Source: Saccharopolyspora indica (GTDB taxonomy: Bacteria > Actinomycetota > Actinomycetes > Mycobacteriales > Pseudonocardiaceae). From it: a DNA stretch of 64,000 nucleotides. The stretch is taken from NCBI RefSeq assembly GCF_027853965.1, contig NZ_JAQGLB010000025.1:1-64000 (forward strand). Direction: 5' to 3'. The notes below the pieces were generated by a model. That model ran no database searches. It was given only the letters and a program-made list of their open reading frames with translations, and had not been told where the DNA came from. Made by a program: the position numbers and the translations under genes. Shown here piece by piece: positions 10,959 through 18,854 of the stretch (positions are counted from its first letter, which is position 1; each line of letters opens with the position of its first letter).

Positions 10959-11912
10959 GTGCCGCTTCCTACTTGGATCTCCCGCCCGTCCCCGCGCGTC
11001 GTGCGCAACCTGGCGCTCGCGGTGCTGGTGATGCAGGCGCTGATCTCGGTGACCGGTGTGACGGTTCGCGTGACGGGTTCCGGGCTCGGCTGCCCGACCT
11101 GGCCGCAGTGCTTCCCCGGCAGCATGGTGCCCATCGAGCACCCCGAGGTGGCGACGCTGCACCAGGTGATCGAGTTCGGCAACCGGCTGCTGACCGGTGT
11201 GATCGGTTTCGTCGCGCTGGCCTGCTTCCTGGCCGCGCTGCGGTGCGCGCCGCGGCGCCCGCGGCTGATCCGGTTGGCGCTGATCATGCCGCTGGGCGTG
11301 ATCGCGCAGGCGATCATCGGCGGTGTCACGGTGCTGGTGAACCTGGCCTGGTGGAGCGTGTCGGTGCACTTCATGGCATCGGCGGTGCTGATCTGGCTGG
11401 CCACGATCCTCTACAAGGCCACCAAGGAGGGCGACCGCGAGCCGGTCGGCGTGGTGCCGACGCCGATGCGCAGGCTGCTGGTCGCGCTGACCGCGGTGAC
11501 CGCGGCGGTGCTGATCGCGGGCACCCTGGTGACCGCGGCGGGCCCGCACGCCGGTGATCCGGACACGCCGCGGCTCGACCTGCCGGTGCAGACCCTGGTC
11601 CAGGTGCACGGCCTGCTGGTGATGGCCTACGTGCTGATCCTCGCGGTGTTCGGCGTGTGGCTGCGCAGCGCCCGCCCCACCAAGGCGCTGCTGAAGACCT
11701 ACGGCTCGGCCTGCGCGATGGTGCTGGTCCAGGGCGTGATCGGATCGGTCCAGTACTACCTGGGCGTGCCGGAAGCGATGGTCGTGCTGCACATGGCGGC
11801 GGCCACCCTGGTGATCATCATCACCGCCCTGCTGTGGGGCGAGTCCCGCCACCGCGGCCCGCTGCCCGAGCCGGCCACCACCGCGAAGGACGCCGAGCCC
11901 GCGGCGGTCTGA
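10959..11912 (+). CDS. ctaA: heme A synthase (CtaA/COX15)
   Basis: 317-aa membrane protein with eight hydrophobic helices that oxidises heme O to heme A for cytochrome aa3 oxidase. Visible family features: the first extracytoplasmic loop GSGLGCPTWPQCFPG with a cysteine pair, and conserved heme-ligand histidines in LHQVIEFGNRLLTG, VHFMASAVLIW, VQVHGLLVMAY and VVLHMAAATL. The C-terminus (Glu/Ala/Pro) is cytoplasmic. The GTG at 10959 starts the frame. The heme O synthase gene ctaB lies 5.6 kb downstream, as in mycobacteria. Its stop codon is 2 bp from that of the convergent response regulator. Confidence 0.93.
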   Translation: MPLPTWISRPSPRVVRNLALAVLVMQALISVTGVTVRVTGSGLGCPTWPQCFPGSMVPIEHPEVATLHQVIEFGNRLLTGVIGFVALACFLAALRCAPRRPRLIRLALIMPLGVIAQAIIGGVTVLVNLAWWSVSVHFMASAVLIWLATILYKATKEGDREPVGVVPTPMRRLLVALTAVTAAVLIAGTLVTAAGPHAGDPDTPRLDLPVQTLVQVHGLLVMAYVLILAVFGVWLRSARPTKALLKTYGSACAMVLVQGVIGSVQYYLGVPEAMVVLHMAAATLVIIITALLWGESRHRGPLPEPATTAKDAEPAAV

Positions 11913-11914
11913 GC

Positions 11915-12547
11915 TCAGCCGAGGATGCCGCGGTCGTAGCCCGCGGCGACGGCGGCGGCCCGGTCGTTGACGCCCAGCTTGCCGTAGAGGTGGGTGAGGT
12001 GGGTCTTGACCGTGGCCTCGCTGACGAACAGCTCGGCGGCGATCTCCCGGTTCGACCGGCCTCTGGCCACCAGCCCCAGCACTTCGCGCTCCCGCGCGCT
12101 CAACGGCTGCTCCCCCGGTGATCGCACCCGCGACACCAGCCGCGAGGCCACCGCGGGCGAGAGCACCGTCCGGCCCGCTGCCGCCGCTCGCACCGCGGCG
12201 AACAGCTCGTCGCGCATCGCGTCCTTGAGCAGGTAGCCGGTGGCGCCGGCTTCGATCGCCGCGAGCGTGTCGGAGTCGGTGTCGTAGGTGGTGAGCACGA
12301 GGACCTTGCAGCGCCGGCCGCGGCGGACCAGCTCGGAGATCGCCGCGACACCGCCGCCGCCGGGCATCCGCAGGTCCATCAGCACCACGTCGGGATCCAG
12401 CGCGACGGCCATCGCCACGGCCGACGGCCCGTCCCCGGCCTCGCCGAGGACCTCGATGTCGGCCGCCGCGTCGAACATGCCGCGCAGGCCGTCGCGCACG
12501 ACGGGGTGGTCGTCGACGATCAGCAGCGTGATGGCGCGCTCAGGCAT
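11915..12547 (-). CDS. NarL/LuxR-family response regulator
   Basis: 210-aa two-component regulator. The N-terminal receiver domain has the DD pair at residues 12-13, the phospho-acceptor Asp58 in VVLMDLRMPGG and the Lys of GYLLKDAM. The C-terminal LuxR HTH is LSAREREVLGLVARGRSNREIAAELFVSEATVKTH. The ATG at 12547 overlaps the kinase gene end by 8 bp. It is the last gene of an ATPase-permease-kinase-regulator operon, so it most likely controls that exporter. Longer upstream frames run inside the kinase and are rejected. Confidence 0.93.
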   Translation of the reverse strand: MPERAITLLIVDDHPVVRDGLRGMFDAAADIEVLGEAGDGPSAVAMAVALDPDVVLMDLRMPGGGGVAAISELVRRGRRCKVLVLTTYDTDSDTLAAIEAGATGYLLKDAMRDELFAAVRAAAAGRTVLSPAVASRLVSRVRSPGEQPLSAREREVLGLVARGRSNREIAAELFVSEATVKTHLTHLYGKLGVNDRAAAVAAGYDRGILG

Positions 12548-13766
12548 GGCGCACCAGCGGCACCCGCGCGGAGACGGCCGTCCCCGTTCCGGGCTCGGAC
12601 TCGACCTCGAAGACACCGGCGACCCGCTCGGCGCGGGCGCGCATGCCGCCCAGCCCGAAACCGCTCGTCGAGCTGCCGGTGACGCGGCCCGGATCGAAGC
12701 CCCGACCGTCGTCACGCACGTCCACGCTCACCTCTTCATCCATGTAGGACAAGGTCACTCCCACTCTCGTCGGCTGCGCGTGGCGACCGGCGTTGGCCAG
12801 CGATTCCTGCGCGATGCGCAGCAGGGTCGCTTCGATCTCCCCGTGCAGCGGCACCGCCTCCCCCACCACCGCGAGCTCCGCCCGCACGCCCGATCCCGCC
12901 GCCCACTCCTCGACCACCTTGCGCAGCGCCACCGGCAGTTCGTCGTGCTCCAGCGCGCTCGGCCCCAGGTCCTGCACCGACCGGCGCGCCTCGCCCAGAC
13001 CGTGCCGGGCCAGGTCCGCGGCCCGGTCGACGTGCCTGCGCCCTTCCGCCGGGTCCTCGCTTTCCACCGCCGCTTGCAGCTGGGTGATGATCCCGGTCAG
13101 GCTCTGCGCGATCGTGTCGTGGATCTCGGCGGCCAGCCGTCGCCGCTCGTCGCCGACCCCGGCTTCCCGCGCTCGGACCAGCAGCTGCGCTTGCAGACCG
13201 GCGTTCTCCTCGTGGGCCTGCTTCAAGCGGGCGTTGGCCCGCTCCAGCTCCGCGATGGTGGCCGCCTTCGCCCGGGCGTTCTCCTCCCGCTCGTGCTCGA
13301 TCCGCATGAACAGGAGCACCAGCCCGCTGTTGAGCGTGAACAGCGCGCCGAAGGCGGCCCACTGCAGCGGGCTGGTGAACGGCATCCCGCCCGACTGCGA
13401 TCCCGCCATGATGATCGCGGTGGCCAGCAGCCCGACCTTGACCGCCCGCGGGCGCAGCCACGTCCCGGCGTCGAAGTAGCCGAGCGTCGCGTAGACCGCG
13501 AAGAACGGGTTGAGGTAGGTGAGCGCGAAGGCCAGCACGGTCCGGAGCGCGTAGTAGATCTCGCCGGCCGCGCCGCGCTCGGACACGACCCGATGGATCC
13601 TCGTCCAGCACAGCTGCAGCACGAGCGCCAGCAGTGCCAGTGCGACGAGCGTCTCCGGCCGGCCGTTGCGCATCACCGGCTCCGCCGTGACCAGGGAGAT
13701 CAGCGTCGCGATGCCCAGCAACGCGTACGGACCCCAGCTGACGTGCCATTCCCGCCGTTCAGGCAC
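12540..13766 (-). CDS. sensor histidine kinase (HisKA_3 family)
   Basis: About 408-aa membrane sensor kinase partner of the NarL-type regulator. It has roughly six hydrophobic helices in the first ~190 residues and a coiled-coil-like linker (RIEHEREENARAKAATIAELERANARLKQAHEE in outline). The H-box is RRLAAEIHDTIAQSLTG and the ATPase domain has DDGRGF and GFGLGGMRARAE. The start is uncertain: GTG at 13766 (VPERREWHV) follows GGGAG and leaves a short gap after the permease, while GTG at 13784 would overlap the permease stop. The frame extending to 14174 is the antisense-like extension and is rejected. Confidence 0.88.
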   Translation of the reverse strand: MPERREWHVSWGPYALLGIATLISLVTAEPVMRNGRPETLVALALLALVLQLCWTRIHRVVSERGAAGEIYYALRTVLAFALTYLNPFFAVYATLGYFDAGTWLRPRAVKVGLLATAIIMAGSQSGGMPFTSPLQWAAFGALFTLNSGLVLLFMRIEHEREENARAKAATIAELERANARLKQAHEENAGLQAQLLVRAREAGVGDERRRLAAEIHDTIAQSLTGIITQLQAAVESEDPAEGRRHVDRAADLARHGLGEARRSVQDLGPSALEHDELPVALRKVVEEWAAGSGVRAELAVVGEAVPLHGEIEATLLRIAQESLANAGRHAQPTRVGVTLSYMDEEVSVDVRDDGRGFDPGRVTGSSTSGFGLGGMRARAERVAGVFEVESEPGTGTAVSARVPLVRHA

Positions 13767-13774
13767 AGCCCGTT

Positions 13775-14509
13775 CTACTCCCACCGGAACCAGCGCACTG
13801 CGGCGCCGGAGAGGATCGACGTCCAGAACACCACGATCGCCAGGTGCCCCCAGCCCGGCCAGGCGCCTCCGGCAGCTCGGTCGAGAGCTGCCGACGCCGC
13901 CCCGAGCGGGGTGAACTCGACCGCGCGCTGCAGGACGTCCGGCATGACCTGCACCGGGATCCACACACCGGCGGTGAACATCATCGCGAGGAAGGCTACC
14001 GTCCCGATCACCCCGGCCGTCTTCGTGCTGCGCGGCACCGCGGACAGGGCCGCACCGAGCGCGAGCACGCTGAGCACCGCGAGGACCAGCGTCAGCACGT
14101 AACCGGCGAGCCCGTTCGGCAGCTCGACGCCGAAGGCGACGCGCCCGACGGCCAGCGCCAGCACCACCGCGCACAGCACAGCAGCCCCGTGCAGGACGGC
14201 CTGCGCCGCCAGCAGCGCAGCCGGCTGCATCGGCGTGGTCGACGCGCGGCGGAGGATGCCGCGCTCTCGGTAGCCGGCGAACACCGGCGGCATGGCCTGC
14301 ACCCCGGCCATGATCATCGACATCAGCACCACCACCGGGACGTAGAGGTCGATCACCCGGCGGCCGCCGAGGTCGGGGTTCGCCTCCCGGAAGGCGGGGA
14401 TCAGGCCGAGGATCACCAGCAGCACGGTGGGCGCGGCGACGATCCAGAACAGGCTGCCCGGTTCGCGGAGGAACAGGCGGGTTTCGGCCTTGAGGACGGC
14501 TGCGTTCAT
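13775..14509 (-). CDS. ABC-2 type transporter permease
   Basis: 244-aa permease with six predicted helices (LFWIVAAPTVLLVILGL, LYVPVVVLMSMIMAGV, AVLHGAAVLCAVVLALAV, VLTLVLAVLSVLALGAALSA, VIGTVAFLAMMFTAGVWI and a last one near the C-terminus). The segment GYRERGILRRASTTPMQPAALLAAQ is the ABC-2 coupling region. It lies 1 bp after the ATPase gene and overlaps or abuts the kinase gene. Together with the ATPase it forms an exporter resembling the linearmycin- or daunorubicin-resistance type. Confidence 0.9.
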   Translation of the reverse strand: MNAAVLKAETRLFLREPGSLFWIVAAPTVLLVILGLIPAFREANPDLGGRRVIDLYVPVVVLMSMIMAGVQAMPPVFAGYRERGILRRASTTPMQPAALLAAQAVLHGAAVLCAVVLALAVGRVAFGVELPNGLAGYVLTLVLAVLSVLALGAALSAVPRSTKTAGVIGTVAFLAMMFTAGVWIPVQVMPDVLQRAVEFTPLGAASAALDRAAGGAWPGWGHLAIVVFWTSILSGAAVRWFRWE

Positions 14510-14510
14510 C

Positions 14511-15413
14511 TCAGTGCTCCGATCCGGTCAGGGCGAGGAAGGCTTCGTCCAGCGTCGCGTCGGTGACGCGCAGCTCGCGGGCGGCGATGCCGCGGCGGGC
14601 CAGCAGCGAGAGCACCGATTCGACGGTCTCGTCGGTGCCGTTGACGACCAGCCGGTCGCCCTGCGACGTCGCCGATGCCGCTCCGGGCATCGCGGCCAGC
14701 TCGGCCGCGTCGAGCCCGCCTCGCGGCACGAAGGACATGACGACCGAGGCGGGCGACCGGTTGATGAGCCCGCTCGGCGCGTCGAGCGCCACCACCTGGC
14801 CGCGGTCGAGCACCGCGACCCGGTCGCACAGCCGCTGCGCTTCCTCCGTGAAGTGGGTGACCAGCACGACCGTGACGCCGCTGGCCCGCACCTCCTCGAT
14901 CAGCTGCCAGGTGTCCCGGCGGGCCCGCGGATCCAGGCCGGTGGTGAGCTCGTCGAGCACCACGACCTGCGGATTTCCGATCAGGGCCAGCGCGATGAAC
15001 AGCCGCTGCTGCTGGCCGCCGGAGAGCGCGGCGAAGCGGGTGCCGAACCGCTCGGTGAGCCCGAGGCGTTCCGCGAGCGCCTGCCAGTCCGCCGGGTCCG
15101 GGTAGCAGGCGGCGTGCAGTTCCAGCGCTTCGCGCACGGTGATCTTGGGTTGCAGCTGGGCGTCCTGGAGCTGCGCGCCCAGGACGCGGGTGAGCCGGTC
15201 GCGATCGGCTGCCGGGTCGAGCCCGGCCACCCGCACCGTTCCCGAGTCGGGTTCGCGGAGCCCTTCGACGCACTCGGCGGTGGTCGTCTTGCCCGCGCCG
15301 TTGGGGCCGAGGATCCCGAAGATCTCCCCCGCTTCGACGGCGAAGCTGATCCCGTCCACGACCGGTCTTCCGGCGTAGGACTTGCGCAGCCCGTCGACTT
15401 CGATGATCGCCAT
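14511..15413 (-). CDS. ABC transporter ATP-binding protein (drug-exporter type)
   Basis: 300-aa ATPase with Walker A ILGPNGAGKTTT near residue 40, signature LSGGQQQRLFIALAL, Walker B VVVLDELTTGLD and H-loop VTHFTEEAQRL. The C-terminal ~85 residues match the exporter-ATPase accessory domain (ATLDEAFLALTGSEH at the end). Walker B has a Leu after the catalytic Glu (DELTTGLD), seen in part of the family. The ATG at 15413 is chosen; upstream in-frame codons run into the palindrome spacer. It is the first gene of the four-gene exporter/two-component operon. Confidence 0.92.
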   Translation of the reverse strand: MAIIEVDGLRKSYAGRPVVDGISFAVEAGEIFGILGPNGAGKTTTAECVEGLREPDSGTVRVAGLDPAADRDRLTRVLGAQLQDAQLQPKITVREALELHAACYPDPADWQALAERLGLTERFGTRFAALSGGQQQRLFIALALIGNPQVVVLDELTTGLDPRARRDTWQLIEEVRASGVTVVLVTHFTEEAQRLCDRVAVLDRGQVVALDAPSGLINRSPASVVMSFVPRGGLDAAELAAMPGAASATSQGDRLVVNGTDETVESVLSLLARRGIAARELRVTDATLDEAFLALTGSEH

Positions 15414-15471
15414 GCCCAGCAGTGTCGCGAGCAGCGGCGGCACCGGGCATCGACCGGCTCGCTCGACCTGG

Positions 15472-15491
15472 CATCAGCCGATCGGCTGATG
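15472..15491. promoter_or_regulatory. perfect 20-bp palindrome, candidate operator
   Basis: CATCAGCCGATCGGCTGATG is a gap-free perfect palindrome between the stop codon of the GbsR/MarR-type gene and the ATPase start. With no loop it would make a poor terminator but an ideal binding site for a dimeric regulator, and it lies about 60 bp before the exporter operon. Confidence 0.6.
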
Positions 15492-15493
15492 GG

Positions 15494-15988
15494 TCAGAAG
15501 CGGAGCTTGGGCTTGCCCTCGCGCTCCCAGCGGCGCCACAGCTCGGGCATCTCACCGGCCAGCCACTGGTAGAACTCGTGCACGGTGCGCAGGCGACGGG
15601 CGCGTTCGCCCTGGCCGCTGAACATGCGCAGCCCGGCCGCGGTCAGCTCCTCCAGCGCGGTGACCCGCTGCATCCGGTGCCGCACCAGCTCCGGCCAGCG
15701 GTCCTCCTCCACCCGGTACAGCGCCGCTTCGCGGCCCTGCCGGGTCGTCTTGGAGACCACGCCGAGTCGCATCAGCAGCCGCACGTTGGTGCTGATCGAG
15801 CCGGTGCTGGCGGCCAGTGCCAGGGACAGCTCGGCGGCGGTGCGCTCCGGCGGGTCGCAGACGAGCAGGAACGCCAGGACCCGCCCGGCGATCAGCGGCA
15901 TGCCTTCGCTGGCTTCGAAGTGCGCCGCCATCTGCTCGATCCACTCCGACATGGCCGGTCGGTCGGTGCGCTGCACGTAGTCGGGCAC
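15494..15988 (-). CDS. GbsR/MarR-family transcriptional regulator
   Basis: 164-aa winged-helix regulator. The HTH is about residues 50-78 (RTAAELSLALAASTGSISTNVRLLMRLGVV), followed by wing residues KTTRQGREAALYRV and a helical C-terminal dimerisation part ending MPELWRRWEREGKPKLRF, as in GbsR-like proteins. The GTG at 15988 has a GGAG ribosome site. It lies just upstream of, and in the same direction as, the ABC exporter operon, with a perfect palindrome in the gap. It is therefore probably the local repressor of the exporter. A second short repeat TTCAG-N6-CTGAA lies in its own upstream region (16009-16024). Confidence 0.87.
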   Translation of the reverse strand: MPDYVQRTDRPAMSEWIEQMAAHFEASEGMPLIAGRVLAFLLVCDPPERTAAELSLALAASTGSISTNVRLLMRLGVVSKTTRQGREAALYRVEEDRWPELVRHRMQRVTALEELTAAGLRMFSGQGERARRLRTVHEFYQWLAGEMPELWRRWEREGKPKLRF

Positions 15989-16086
15989 GACGGCTCCAGG
16001 TGATCGAGTTCAGTACTCGCTGAAAAGGTAAACCACAGCGAAGACTTCGACCAGCCGCCGACCGGCGTGTCGCGGAGCGGACGAGA

Positions 16087-16395
16087 TCAGCTGGTGCGCG
16101 CGCCCATCGTCCGGCGGTGCCCGGCGCCGATCTTCATCGCGCCGACGGTCTCGCCGTCCCACTCGTGGGCCGACAGCCCCTCGACGGCCTCGACCAGCGC
16201 GTTGCCGGTGGCAACATCGGGCACCATGACGTCGCCGAAGCGGCCGTCGTCGCCGACCAGCACGACGCGGGCACCGGCCTGGCCCAGGTTCTCCACGACC
16301 GCGCGAGCGGACTTGCCGTGCGCGGCGACGAACGCCTTGGCCGTCGCGATCGCCTTGGGCGAAGGTGCGGTGGTGGTCTCTTCGGTAGCCGTCAT
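16087..16395 (-). CDS. small conserved actinobacterial protein, unknown function
   Basis: 102-aa acidic protein without membrane segments or signal peptide. It starts with a Thr/Glu-rich tail, followed by an alpha/beta-looking core (ARAVVENLGQAGARVVLVGDDGRFGDVMVPDVATGNALVEAVEG) and ends in a basic HRRTMGARTS tail. Codon use fits the genome and similar small proteins occur in other actinomycetes, so I judge it real, but I do not recognise its function. It is divergent from the quinone oxidoreductase with 84 bp between start codons. Confidence 0.65.
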   Translation of the reverse strand: MTATEETTTAPSPKAIATAKAFVAAHGKSARAVVENLGQAGARVVLVGDDGRFGDVMVPDVATGNALVEAVEGLSAHEWDGETVGAMKIGAGHRRTMGARTS

Positions 16396-16479
16396 GACCG
16401 AATCCTAAATGAGCCCGCCGGGAAGATCCGACGGCGCGGGCCGGTTGCAGCAGACGAGGACGACAGCGAAGGAGTCAGC

Positions 16480-17448
16480 ATGCGAGCCATCCGGGTAGCG
16501 GCCAACGGTGGGCCCGAGGTCCTGCAGCTCACCGAGATCGAGGCACCGGAACCGCAGCCCGGCCAGCTGCTGGTCGAGGTCGCCGCGAGCGGGGTGAACT
16601 TCATCGACACCTACCAGCGCAGCGGCGTCTACGCGATGCAGGTGCCGTTCACCCCCGGTTCCGAGGGCGCCGGCGAGGTCGTCGCGGTGGGCGAAGGCGT
16701 GACCGGCTTCGCCGTCGGCGACCGCGTCGCCTGGGCGATGGCGCCGGGCAGCTACGCCGAGCGGGCGCTGGTGCCCGCCGACAAGGCGGTCCGGGTCCCG
16801 GCCGGCGTGGACATCCGCACCGCGGCCGCGGCACTGCTGCAGGGCCTCACCGCGCACTACCTGGTCACCTCCACGCACCCGGTGCGCACCGGGGAGACCG
16901 CGCTGGTGCACGCCGCCGCGGGCGGCATGGGACTGCTGCTGACGCAGCTGGTCAAGCACCTCGGCGGCAACGTCATCGGCACCGTGTCCACCGCCGAGAA
17001 GGAGAAGCTGGCGCGCGAGGCCGGGGCCGACGAGATCATCCGCTACACCGAGGAGGACGTGGCCGCCACGGTCGCCGACCTCACCGACGGGCGCGGCGTG
17101 GACGTGGTCTACGACGGGGTCGGCAAGACCACCTTCGACGCCAGCCTGGCCAGCCTCCGCCCGCGCGGCCTGCTCGCGCTGTTCGGCGCGGCGAGCGGCC
17201 CGGTGCCCCCGGTGGACCCGCAGCGGCTGAACTCGGCGGGTTCGGTGTTCCTGACCCGCCCCAGCCTGGCGCACCACATCCTGACCCGCGACGAGCTGGA
17301 CTGGCGGGCCGGTGAGCTGTTCGACTGGATCGCCACCGGGGTGCTCGACATCCGCATCGGCGGCACCTACCCGCTGGAAGACGCCCGCCGCGCCCACGAG
17401 GACCTGGAAGGCCGCCGCACCACGGCGAAGCTCCTGCTCCTGCCGTGA
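16480..17448 (+). CDS. NADPH:quinone oxidoreductase (QOR, MDR superfamily)
   Basis: 322-aa zinc-independent medium-chain dehydrogenase/reductase of the quinone oxidoreductase group. The N-terminal GroES-like domain contains GVNFIDTYQRSGVY and PGSEGAGEVVAVGEGV, the QOR signature region. The Rossmann fold has the AAAGGMGLLLTQL nucleotide loop and HLGGNVIGTVSTAEK. It probably reduces quinones with NADPH one electron at a time. The ATG at 16480 has AAGGAG at ideal spacing. In several actinobacteria a qor gene sits next to ctaB, as here (Rv1454c in M. tuberculosis). Confidence 0.92.
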   Translation: MRAIRVAANGGPEVLQLTEIEAPEPQPGQLLVEVAASGVNFIDTYQRSGVYAMQVPFTPGSEGAGEVVAVGEGVTGFAVGDRVAWAMAPGSYAERALVPADKAVRVPAGVDIRTAAAALLQGLTAHYLVTSTHPVRTGETALVHAAAGGMGLLLTQLVKHLGGNVIGTVSTAEKEKLAREAGADEIIRYTEEDVAATVADLTDGRGVDVVYDGVGKTTFDASLASLRPRGLLALFGAASGPVPPVDPQRLNSAGSVFLTRPSLAHHILTRDELDWRAGELFDWIATGVLDIRIGGTYPLEDARRAHEDLEGRRTTAKLLLLP

Positions 17449-17459
17449 TCGCCCTGCCT

Positions 17460-17482
17460 GCCCCGGTCCGCGTGACCGGGGC
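17460..17482. terminator. bidirectional hairpin terminator
   Basis: GCCCCGGTC-cgcgt-GACCGGGGC, a 9-bp GC stem with a 5-nt loop, between the convergent quinone oxidoreductase and ctaB genes. It has no T-run, as is common in actinobacteria. Confidence 0.7.
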
Positions 17483-17486
17483 GGGT

Positions 17487-18464
17487 CTACAAGGACGGCC
17501 AGCCGAGGACCGGCAGGCCCAGCGCCGAGTCGACCGCCAGCGCCACGAACACGATCATCAGGTACGTGTTGGACATGTGGAACAGCTTCATCGGCTTGGT
17601 CTTCTCGCCGCGCTTGGTCGCCGCGTGCAGCCGGTGCGCCAGCAGCAGGAACCACGCGCCCGCCAGCACCGCGAAGGCCGCGTAGAGCCAGCCGGTCGCC
17701 GGGACCAGCAGCAGCGTCCAGAGCACCATCAGCCAGGTGTAGGCGACGATCTGGCGCGAGACGTGGGTCGGCGCGGCGACCACCGGCAGCATCGGGACGC
17801 CGGCGCGCTCGTAGTCGTCCTTGTACTTCATGGCCAGCGCCCAGGTGTGCGGCGGCGTCCAGAAGAAGATCACGCCGAACATCACCAGCGCGGGCCAGTC
17901 GATCCGCCCGGTCACCCCGGCCCAGCCGATCACCACCGGCATGCAGCCCGCCGCGCCGCCCCAGACGACGTTCTGCGCGGTGCGGCGCTTGAGCACCAGG
18001 GTGTAGACGAAGACGTAGAACAGGATCGTGCCGACCGCCATCGACGCGGACAGCAGGTTCGCCGTCGCCCAGAGCCAGGCGAAGGAGCCCACGCCCAGCA
18101 CGATGCCGAAGACCAGCGCGTGCCGGGTGGACACGGTGTGCCGCACCAGCGGGCGCGCCCTGGTGCGCTTCATCACCTGGTCGATGTCGGCGTCGGCCAC
18201 GCAGTTCAGCGCGTTCGCGCTGCCCGCGGCCATGGTGCCGCCGATCAGCGTGGCGATCACCAGCCACGGCGACGGGATGCCCCGCTCGGCCAGCAGCATC
18301 GCCGGGATGGTGGTGACCAGCAGCAGTTCGATGACCCGCGGCTTGATCAGGCCGACGTAGGCCTTCAGCAGCTCGGCGGGGCGGCGGGCGTGCTGCTGGC
18401 GGGAGGTGTCGGCGGTGGTGGTCACGGCGCTGCGCTCACCGACGACATGGCACTCCTTGGGCAT
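17487..18464 (-). CDS. ctaB: protoheme IX farnesyltransferase (heme O synthase, CtaB)
   Basis: About 325-aa UbiA-family prenyltransferase with nine hydrophobic helices that farnesylates heme B to heme O for the aa3 oxidase. The first Asp-rich motif is [23 protein letters not shown]. The second region is [17 protein letters not shown] following [13 protein letters not shown], both diagnostic of CtaB. The start is uncertain: ATG at 18464 (MPKECHVV) or GTG at 18425 (VTTTADTS), neither with a strong ribosome site. It acts just before CtaA in heme A synthesis. Confidence 0.93.
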   Translation of the reverse strand: MPKECHVVGERSAVTTTADTSRQQHARRPAELLKAYVGLIKPRVIELLLVTTIPAMLLAERGIPSPWLVIATLIGGTMAAGSANALNCVADADIDQVMKRTRARPLVRHTVSTRHALVFGIVLGVGSFAWLWATANLLSASMAVGTILFYVFVYTLVLKRRTAQNVVWGGAAGCMPVVIGWAGVTGRIDWPALVMFGVIFFWTPPHTWALAMKYKDDYERAGVPMLPVVAAPTHVSRQIVAYTWLMVLWTLLLVPATGWLYAAFAVLAGAWFLLLAHRLHAATKRGEKTKPMKLFHMSNTYLMIVFVALAVDSALGLPVLGWPSL

Positions 18465-18854
18465 CTCGGACGACCGGGGCCGACCCTCGCGTGACGCGGG
18501 GATCAACCGCCTGTGAATAGTAGGCGCGCTACTGAAGCCCGCCACGCGCGGGTGGCCGGGAAACCCTCGGTGACCCTGGTCACGCAGCGTTGCCGGTATT
18601 CTGGGGGCGTTCGGCGATCAGCCGGAGATCCGGTCGCCGTGCAGCGCGAATTCGACCCCTTGGCGCAGGGTCGGCGCCATCGCACCGCCGCCCCCGCAGG
18701 CGGCGGGACGGCAATTGAGACGGGTCGGCGCGTGGCCGATCGGACACGACTAGGCTGCCCGTCGGACGAGGGATAACCGCGGTTCGAATCGGTCCAGCGA
18801 CCGCATTCACCCGTCAACGGGATACCGCCGAAGGAAAAACTTGGAGCTGCGTCC
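18465..18854. other. intergenic region between divergent ctaB and tkt
   Basis: About 390 bp without a convincing gene; the short frames on both strands lack family features. It must hold the promoters of ctaB and of the pentose-phosphate operon. A 14-bp inverted repeat GTGACC-CT-GGTCAC (18570-18583) lies 106 bp from the ctaB start, with a TATTCT hexamer 13 bp further right. I cannot assign a regulator. A GGAG at 18843 precedes the tkt GTG. Confidence 0.5.

Noticed and set aside
15472-15491. Palindrome interpreted as a terminator of the GbsR/MarR gene
   Set aside because: A loop-free perfect palindrome cannot form a good hairpin loop without losing central pairs, and no T-run follows; an operator is more likely.
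18513-18776. Possible 87-aa plus-strand gene between ctaB and tkt
   Set aside because: No ribosome site, overlaps the ctaB start region, no recognisable features.
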